Source of the DNA: a bacterium
Lineage (GTDB): Bacteria; Patescibacteriota; Patescibacteriia; Patescibacteriales; GWE2-39-37
NCBI GenBank assembly: GCA_021786695.1
Contig: JAJYMT010000031.1
Coordinates: 1-16,380, forward strand
Direction: 5' to 3'
DNA length: 16,380 bases
Under the pieces are notes generated by a model. The model was not told where the DNA came from. It searched no databases and saw only the letters and a program-made list of their open reading frames with translations. The position numbers were made by a program, and so were the translations under genes. This document shows positions 5,651-10,440 of this stretch, one piece after another (within the stretch, counting starts at the first letter, position 1; each line of letters starts with the position of its first letter).

Positions 5651-7072
5651 ATGAACCTGGAGCAGGTCAAAGAATTAAAGATTCCGCAAAAGCCCGGCTG
5701 CTATAAGTTTTTCGATTCGGGCGGAAAAATCATTTACATCGGCAAGGCCGCGAATCTGAAATCACGGGTGCTTTCCTATTGGCAGAAAAGCGCCGAACAT
5801 ACGCCAGCCAAATGGGTGATGCTTAAGCGGATCGCCAGGATTGATTGGCTTGAAACCGACAGTGAAATCGAGGCGCTGCTGCTTGAGGCGAATTTAGTGA
5901 AAAAACATCAGCCGGAATTTAACGTGCTGTTGCGTGACGATAAGCGCTTCTGCTATATCAAGGTTTCGCTTGATGACGAGATACCCGGCGTGTTCATCAC
6001 CCGCAAGATCGACCGAACCGGAAAGTATTTCGGGCCGTTCGTTTCCGCGACCGCGGTGCGGGAAACGGTCAAGGCGATCAGGAAGATCTGGCCCTACTGC
6101 ACCGAACGGACGATCGGAAAAAAGCCCTGCTTTTACGCGCAGATCGGACGCTGTCTCGGGGTCTGCGGCGGATCGGTTAGCAGACAGGAATATATGAAGA
6201 AGGTGGTCCGGCCGATCATCCTGTTTCTTGAAGGAAAGAAAAATCAGATAATCAGAGAACAACAATCAGCAATCAATAAAAAAGAAAAAGAAATTAAGTC
6301 AGAGAAGAGTGAAGACAGGATGGAAGAGTTGATGAATGAGTCGTTGTTCATGAAGTTCCAGCTCGGAAATATGAAAAACGTGCTGGCGCACGCCAACATT
6401 TTGGGGCTCGCGGATAAGTACGCGAGCGATGTGGTGGAGCTCGCTAAGGTGCTCGGCTTTGCCAAGGCGCCGCAGCGGATAGAAGGGTTCGATATTTCAA
6501 ATATTTTCGGCCAGGAGGCGGTCGGTTCGATGGTGGTTTTTGCTGACGGAGAGCCGGACAAGAATGAATACCGGAAGTTTAAGATACGTGTTGGGCAGGG
6601 ACGGGCGAATGACGTAGGGATGCTAAAAGAAGTGTTGGAGAGGAGATTTTCCCATTCTGTCATTCTGAAGCCGCCCGCTTCGCCAGAGCGCAAGCGAGGC
6701 GAGCAGGCTGAAGAATCTCAGTCAATCAACAAAACCGAGATCCTTCGCTCCGCTCAGGATGACAAGAAAAGATGGCCGCTTCCCGATCTTGTCATTATCG
6801 ATGGCGGCAAAGCGCAGGCCAACATCGCCGCCGCGGCTTTGAAGAAACATAAACTGGATATTCCGGTTATCGCCATCTCCAAGGGGCTCGGCCTGCGTTC
6901 AGCGACGGCGCCGGATAAACTTTTTTTTGCCGGAGAGAAAAAGCCATTGCAACTGCCGCTCGCCTCGCCGGCGATGCATCTGATTAAGCGGGTGCGCGAT
7001 GAAGCGCACCGTTTTGCCATCGGCTATCATCGGAAGTTGAGAAATAAAAAAATGTTTTCGGGGAATTCTTAA
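5651..7072 (+). CDS. uvrC: UvrC excinuclease subunit, C-terminally short
   Basis: Makes both incisions in nucleotide excision repair after UvrB is loaded on damage. The GIY-YIG nuclease domain spans about 12-95 (GCYKFF...YIGKAANLKSR). Cysteines 150, 160, 168 and 172 (KKPCFYAQIGRCLGVCGG) match the four-cysteine Fe-S site described for E. coli UvrC. A degraded UVR-like helix pair lies at about 222-248. The RNase H-like nuclease contains IEGFDISNIFG (277-287, catalytic Asp 281) and LVIIDGGKAQAN (380-391), ending near RDEAHRFAIGYHRK. The protein stops at 473 residues, without the tandem helix-hairpin-helix domain of the usual roughly 600-residue protein. Residues about 337-373 come from a repeat insert. 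The ATG at 5651 is preferred over GTG 5639; neither has a Shine-Dalgarno. The stop overlaps that of uvrB on the other strand. Confidence 0.95.
   Translation: MNLEQVKELKIPQKPGCYKFFDSGGKIIYIGKAANLKSRVLSYWQKSAEHTPAKWVMLKRIARIDWLETDSEIEALLLEANLVKKHQPEFNVLLRDDKRFCYIKVSLDDEIPGVFITRKIDRTGKYFGPFVSATAVRETVKAIRKIWPYCTERTIGKKPCFYAQIGRCLGVCGGSVSRQEYMKKVVRPIILFLEGKKNQIIREQQSAINKKEKEIKSEKSEDRMEELMNESLFMKFQLGNMKNVLAHANILGLADKYASDVVELAKVLGFAKAPQRIEGFDISNIFGQEAVGSMVVFADGEPDKNEYRKFKIRVGQGRANDVGMLKEVLERRFSHSVILKPPASPERKRGEQAEESQSINKTEILRSAQDDKKRWPLPDLVIIDGGKAQANIAAAALKKHKLDIPVIAISKGLGLRSATAPDKLFFAGEKKPLQLPLASPAMHLIKRVRDEAHRFAIGYHRKLRNKKMFSGNS
6658..6764 (+). repeat. Miniature inverted-repeat element inserted in frame in uvrC
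   Basis: The 5' end TGTCATTCTGA faces the 3' end TCAGGATGACA; inside, AGAATCTC faces GAGATCCTT. A second block, CCGCTTCGCC...GCGAGGCGAGC, is nested in the left half. The same terminal TGTCATT/ATGACA pattern bounds the intergenic element at 10201-10318. It is translated as about 36 extra residues (VILKPPASPERKRGE ... EILRSAQDDK) in a loop of the RNase H-like domain just before LVIIDGGK. Confidence 0.75.
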
Positions 7073-8883
7073 AGAAGTGATTCGTGAAAATCAGTTTTAA
7101 TAGAACGCGGCGTAATGCCGTGTTTTTTGTTGTATTGCTCTTGGATCTTACGCCGGCGCTTGGTTTCATTGATGGCGTAGCGCATCGCCGGCGTCAGTTT
7201 GTCGCCGTACATTATGACGCGGCCTTCCTGATGGCGCGCGGCCCGTCCCATGGTTTGGATGAGCGAGGTCTCGGTGCGCAAGAAGCCGGCCATATCGGCG
7301 TCGAGAATGGCGACCAGCGAAACCTCGGGCAGGTCCAAGCCCTCGCGCAGGAGATTGATGCCGACCAGCACATCATATTTGCCTTTGCGCAAGTCATGCA
7401 GAATGTCCACCCGCTCAAGCGTATCAATCTCGCTGTGGAGATAATTTACTTTGATTTTTTTTTCTTTAAGATATTCTGATAGTTCTTCGGCCATGCGCTT
7501 GGTGAGCGTGGTTACCAGCACCCGCTGTTTTTTGGCTACGGTTTTCTGGATTTCCTCGATCAGGTCATAGACCTGGTTCTTGCTCGGCCGCACCTCGACT
7601 TCGGGGTCGAGCAAACCGGTCGGTCGGACGATCTGTTCCACCACCTGTTTTGAATTCCTGATTTCAAACTCCTGGGGCGTGGCCGAAACATAGATCACCT
7701 GGTTGATTTTTTCATTGAACTCTTCGAAATTGAGCGGCCGGTTGTCGCGCGCGCTCGGCAGGCGGAAGCCGAAGTCGACCAGCGTGGTTTTCCGCGATTG
7801 GTCGCCGGCGTACATGCCGCGCACCTGCGGCAGAGTGACGTGCGATTCGTCGACGAATAATAAAAAATCCTTTGGAAAAAAATCCATCAAGGTCGCCGGC
7901 GGCTCTCCGGCGCCGCGGTCGGACAGATGGCGCGAATAGTTCTCGATGCCATTGCAGTAGCCGATCTGCTCGATCATCTCCAGGTCGTAGTTGGTGCGCC
8001 GTTCCAGCCGGTAGGCCTCCATCTCTTTTTTTTGTTTTTTCAGTTCGGCCAGGCGCTCGGCGAGTTCCCGGCGGATGGTGGTAAGCGCTTTCTTCAGCCG
8101 GTCTTCCGGGGTCATGAAGTGCTTGGCCGGCAGGATGATTATCTGCTTTAAATCCTGTCCGATCTTTTCGAAGGCGTTGGCCCAGGCCAGATCGCGGCCG
8201 GGGCGGATGTTGAAAATGGAAATTTTTTCGATCGAGTCGCCCGACAAACCGATGCTCACGACCGCCTCGCCGGTCGCCAGGTGGATGTCGACTTGGTCTC
8301 CTCTGACCCGGAAAGTTCCGCGCAGGAATTCCGCATCGTTGCGCTCGTATTGGATTTTGATCAGCCGCCGCAGAAGTTCGTTGCGTTTGATCTTTTCGCC
8401 GAGCGCGAAGGTCTGGCTAAGAGCTTCGTAGTCCTCCGGCTCGCCCAAGCCGTAGATGCAGGAGACCGAGGCGACAATAATTACATCGCGGCGGGACAAG
8501 AGCGACTGGGTCGAGGCGTGGCGCAGGCGGTCGATCTCGGCGTTGATGGTTGCCTCTTTTTCTATATATGTATCGGTCTGCGGGATGTATGCTTCCGGCT
8601 GGTAGTAGTCGTAATAGGAAACGAAGTAATGGACGGCATTGTTCGGAAAGAATTTTTTGAACTCGCCGTAGAGCTGGGCGGCGAGCGTCTTGTTGTGCGA
8701 AATGACGAGCGTCGGTCTTTGCGCCGCTTCGATCACTTTGGCCATAGTCAGGGTCTTGCCGCTGCCGGTGACGCCCAAGAGCGTCTGCTCACGGTATTTT
8801 TTATTTAAACCCTCAACTAGCTTGGCAATGGCCTGTGGCTGGTCGCCGGTCGGTTTGAATTTTGATTTAAAGATGAATTTCAT
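7069..8883 (-). CDS. uvrB: UvrB excinuclease subunit lacking the C-terminal UVR motif
   Basis: The damage-verifying, helicase-like subunit of excision repair; 604 residues. Visible are Walker A GVTGSGKT (37-44), the damage-probing beta-hairpin region YYDYYQPEAYIPQTDTYIEK (90-109), the DESH Walker B box (345-348), RGMYAGDQSRKTTLVDFGFR after it, and helicase motif VI QTMGRAARHQEGRV. It ends at KTDFHESLL, about 60 residues short of the usual 660-670, so the C-terminal coiled UVR motif that binds UvrC is missing. No frameshift or downstream remnant is seen; the frame ends cleanly. The gene is on the minus strand, convergent with uvrC, the stops sharing TTAA (7069-7072). The ATG lies about 8 bases after the predicted transcription start, with no Shine-Dalgarno, so initiation is probably near-leaderless. 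Confidence 0.97.
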   Translation of the reverse strand: MKFIFKSKFKPTGDQPQAIAKLVEGLNKKYREQTLLGVTGSGKTLTMAKVIEAAQRPTLVISHNKTLAAQLYGEFKKFFPNNAVHYFVSYYDYYQPEAYIPQTDTYIEKEATINAEIDRLRHASTQSLLSRRDVIIVASVSCIYGLGEPEDYEALSQTFALGEKIKRNELLRRLIKIQYERNDAEFLRGTFRVRGDQVDIHLATGEAVVSIGLSGDSIEKISIFNIRPGRDLAWANAFEKIGQDLKQIIILPAKHFMTPEDRLKKALTTIRRELAERLAELKKQKKEMEAYRLERRTNYDLEMIEQIGYCNGIENYSRHLSDRGAGEPPATLMDFFPKDFLLFVDESHVTLPQVRGMYAGDQSRKTTLVDFGFRLPSARDNRPLNFEEFNEKINQVIYVSATPQEFEIRNSKQVVEQIVRPTGLLDPEVEVRPSKNQVYDLIEEIQKTVAKKQRVLVTTLTKRMAEELSEYLKEKKIKVNYLHSEIDTLERVDILHDLRKGKYDVLVGINLLREGLDLPEVSLVAILDADMAGFLRTETSLIQTMGRAARHQEGRVIMYGDKLTPAMRYAINETKRRRKIQEQYNKKHGITPRSIKTDFHESLL

Positions 8884-8897
8884 ATTTTAGTTTGATT

Positions 8898-8926
8898 ATT
8901 ATATCAGCACGGTTCTATTGTGGCAA
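8898..8926 (-). promoter_or_regulatory. Promoter of uvrB
   Basis: On the minus strand: TTGCCA (8926-8921), a 17-base spacer, then a perfect TATAAT (8903-8898). The predicted start near 8891 gives an 8-base leader before the ATG. Confidence 0.8.
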
Positions 8927-8937
8927 CTAGCGTTGCC
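8922..8937. promoter_or_regulatory. Inverted repeat overlapping the uvrB -35 box
   Basis: GGCAAC, TAGC, GTTGCC: a perfect 6-base inverted repeat covering most of the -35 element. It is placed like an operator in the divergent region between uvrB and the 9031 gene. It does not match the LexA boxes I know, and no regulator gene is in the window. Confidence 0.4.
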
Positions 8938-8971
8938 GATTATTTTTATTCAGAGTTTTTGCTCTAATGTT

Positions 8972-9001
8972 TTGACAAAAATAGCCGGGGGGGGGTATAA
9001 T
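8972..9001 (+). promoter_or_regulatory. Promoter with a nine-G spacer tract
   Basis: Perfect TTGACA (8972-8977) and TATAAT (8996-9001) are separated by 18 bases, the last nine being an unbroken G run (8987-8995). Loss of one G would give the optimal 17-base spacing. A G run in this position is the classic arrangement of phase-variable promoters such as meningococcal porA. Confidence 0.8.
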
Positions 9002-9030
9002 TTTATTAAAATTTGGCAATAATTAACTTA

Positions 9031-9768
9031 ATGATAAAAAGTATGAAATTTAAATTGTTTAGTGAAGAAGCTGCTAATTCAGAAGCGTCAAAAATGAAAG
9101 AAAAAATTACTAGCGGAAAAGCTAATAATTACAAGGAAGCAGATATTCTTGTTGAGAATGAAAAAGGTGAATTAAGCTTCGAAAGAGCTAAGCAGCTAAC
9201 AAAAATTTTTTCAGAAGGAGGATGGATGCGGAAGGGATTCGTTGAATTTTTAGATTCAATAAATGACGCAGAGGAGCTGGAAGCAGTCAGGTCATTTATT
9301 ATTAAAAATAATCTAAAAATTGAACGGGGAGACGCCGGGTTGTTTGATTATTACCAAGAGAATCTGGAAAAGTGGCCAAATCCCGAGCAGGAATTACCGA
9401 AATCATTTGAACAATTATTTCCTTTGGTTACTCAAAAATTAGATTCTCCTCAAAAGAAACGAATTTTTTTAAGATGCGCGGCGTGGACAGAAGCAAGCCC
9501 CGAGGATTTAGCAAAAATGGCGGAAGAAATACTAAAAGAACATGAGATTAGGGGTCTTAACGTGGTGTCGTTTAATGATGATGGCCATGGAAAATATGGG
9601 AGATTTAGCAAGGAAATGGATCTTATATGCGTATTAGCTTATTTTACTCAGCTCCCACCACATAGCCTTAGAAAAATTCTTTTTCCAGATCTTAAAAATA
9701 GTGGAACAGGAACTAAAGAGGGGGTTTATTTTAGTTGGGAGGACGCGGAGACAAAAGAGAAAAAATAG
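9031..9768 (+). CDS. Orphan 245-residue protein of unknown function
   Basis: I do not recognise this family. It is predicted soluble and mostly alpha-helical, rich in Lys and Glu, without a signal peptide or membrane segment. Recognisable stretches are an N-terminal charged helix (SEEAANSEASKMKEKITSGK), GGWMRKGFVEFLDSINDAEE, a tryptophan/proline turn (ENLEKWPNPEQELPKSFEQL), and a C-terminal HSLRKILFPDLKNSGTGTKE. No catalytic signature is seen. Codons are AT-rich compared with uvrB and glyS, suggesting a different history. The ATG at 9031 was chosen; TTG 9013 lies only about 5 bases after the predicted transcript start, and ATG 9043 is also possible. None has a Shine-Dalgarno, whereas an internal in-frame ATG at 9226 is preceded by AAGGAGG. 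The gene is monocistronic, between a poly-G promoter and a strong terminator. Confidence 0.75.
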   Translation: MIKSMKFKLFSEEAANSEASKMKEKITSGKANNYKEADILVENEKGELSFERAKQLTKIFSEGGWMRKGFVEFLDSINDAEELEAVRSFIIKNNLKIERGDAGLFDYYQENLEKWPNPEQELPKSFEQLFPLVTQKLDSPQKKRIFLRCAAWTEASPEDLAKMAEEILKEHEIRGLNVVSFNDDGHGKYGRFSKEMDLICVLAYFTQLPPHSLRKILFPDLKNSGTGTKEGVYFSWEDAETKEKK

Positions 9769-9783
9769 TTTTTTATCGAATTC

Positions 9784-9818
9784 AAAAAAGCAGCGCATAT
9801 TATGTGCGCTGCTTTTTT
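9784..9818. terminator. Strong terminator, symmetric on both strands
   Basis: AAAAAAGCAGCGCA (9784-9797), loop TATTATG, TGCGCTGCTTTTTT (9805-9818): a perfect 14-base inverted repeat with T runs on both strands. Confidence 0.92.
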
Positions 9819-9828
9819 ACGCCCTTAA

Positions 9829-9857
9829 ATGACAATTATCGTAAATATAATTATAAT
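9829..9857 (+). promoter_or_regulatory. Promoter of the 9877 gene
   Basis: ATGACA (9829-9834), a 17-base spacer, TATAAT (9852-9857). The predicted start is near 9864, giving a leader of about 13 bases. Confidence 0.65.
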
Positions 9858-9876
9858 TAAGAGATAAGATAATGAT

Positions 9877-10200
9877 ATGATTTTGGAAAAAATGAATCAG
9901 CCACTGTTTTGGACTTCGCACAGCCGGGCGAAGATGCGGTTTTACGGTTTGTCTGAAAGTCGGGTGAAAAAGGTTATCAGGTCGCCGGAAAGGATAGAAT
10001 ATGGTATCGCGCCGGACACCATTGCTCTAATGCAATCCGTTAAAACTTCAAAACGTCCCTACGAAATCTGGGTGATGGTAGAGGATATAAAAACGGATCG
10101 TAAGGTGGTGTCCGCTTGGCGCTATCCTGGCATTACCAAAACTGGCGAGCCGCTGCCGGATGATATTTTGAGGGAGATAAAGATTGGGAAAAAACTTTAA
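9877..10200 (+). CDS. Small DUF4258-like protein, 107 residues
   Basis: Soluble and without membrane segments. The pattern H-S-R-A-K-M-R-F-Y-G-L-S-E-S-R-V followed by SPERIEYGIAPDT, then KRPYEIWVMVED, then KVVSAWRYPG resembles DUF4258-type proteins, where an N-terminal histidine/arginine helix precedes a small sheet. That family is loosely related to RelE/BrnT-type folds, but there is no antitoxin gene next to it, so a toxin role is not supported. The motif match is from memory and only moderately specific. The start could be 9877 or the ATG at 9892. It has its own promoter, and a miniature repeat element begins at the base after its stop. Confidence 0.7.
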   Translation: MILEKMNQPLFWTSHSRAKMRFYGLSESRVKKVIRSPERIEYGIAPDTIALMQSVKTSKRPYEIWVMVEDIKTDRKVVSAWRYPGITKTGEPLPDDILREIKIGKKL

Positions 10201-10318
10201 CTTGTCATTCCGAGTCCGCCAGCCGGCGGACGAGGAATCCCTTAAAGATAGCTATAAATAATATAAGGGATTTCTCCCGGAGTTTATCCCGAAGTATTGA
10301 GGGAGTCGAAATGACAAG
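10201..10318. repeat. Miniature inverted-repeat element upstream of ileS
   Basis: The termini CTTGTCATT (10201) and AATGACAAG (10318) are inverted copies, with near-matching bases continuing inward for about 18 positions. Nested inside are GTCCGCC-AGCC-GGCGGAC (10214-10231) and GAATCCCTTA facing TAAGGGATTT. There is no reading frame. The element abuts the stop of the preceding gene and shares its end pattern with the insert in uvrC at 6658-6764. It is probably a non-autonomous mobile or structured repeat family. Confidence 0.75.
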
Positions 10319-10338
10319 AAAGTTATTCGTTCTTAGCT

Positions 10339-10368
10339 TTGACAATTCTCCTTAGATTAGGTTAAAAT
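10339..10368 (+). promoter_or_regulatory. Promoter of the ileS operon
   Basis: Perfect TTGACA (10339-10344), an 18-base spacer, TAAAAT (10363-10368). The predicted start is near 10375, inside the inverted repeat that follows. Confidence 0.7.
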
Positions 10369-10399
10369 GAGAGCGTTAAATGATTGTTTAACGCTCTCA
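10368..10399. promoter_or_regulatory. 13-base inverted repeat across the ileS transcription start
   Basis: TGAGAGCGTTAAA (10368-10380), spacer TGATTG, TTTAACGCTCTCA (10387-10399). It is perfect over 13 bases and touches the last base of the -10 box, a typical repressor-operator position. If transcription starts upstream of 10368 it would instead be a very stable leader hairpin. No T-box sequence is present here. Confidence 0.6.
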
Positions 10400-10432
10400 T
10401 CCCGACCCCGAACTTGATGCGGGGGAGGGATC
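10399..10432. repeat. CCCGACCCCG/CGGGGGAGGG inverted repeat in the ileS leader
   Basis: ATCCCGACCCCG and CGGGGGAGGGAT face each other across AACTTGATG. It is related to the element before argS at 1252-1290. The GGAGGG in the right arm lies about 12 bases before the ileS ATG and could serve as a weak ribosome site, hidden when the stem forms. Confidence 0.5.
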
Positions 10433-10440
10433 TCTTTATT

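Noticed and set aside
9877..10200. Toxin of a toxin-antitoxin pair
   Set aside because: The fold hint is loose, no small partner gene overlaps or abuts it, and the following DNA is a non-coding repeat element.
10368..10399. CIRCE/HrcA heat-shock operator
   Set aside because: The arms and spacer do not match TTAGCACTC-N9-GAGTGCTAA, and ileS is not a heat-shock gene.
10384..10440. Upstream TTG start for ileS
   Set aside because: It would translate the promoter-proximal inverted repeat and a second repeat; ATG 10441 gives a normal IleRS N-terminus.
10201..10440. T-box leader for ileS
   Set aside because: No GGTGGNACC core, no antiterminator/terminator pair and no U tract; the structure seen is repeat-derived.
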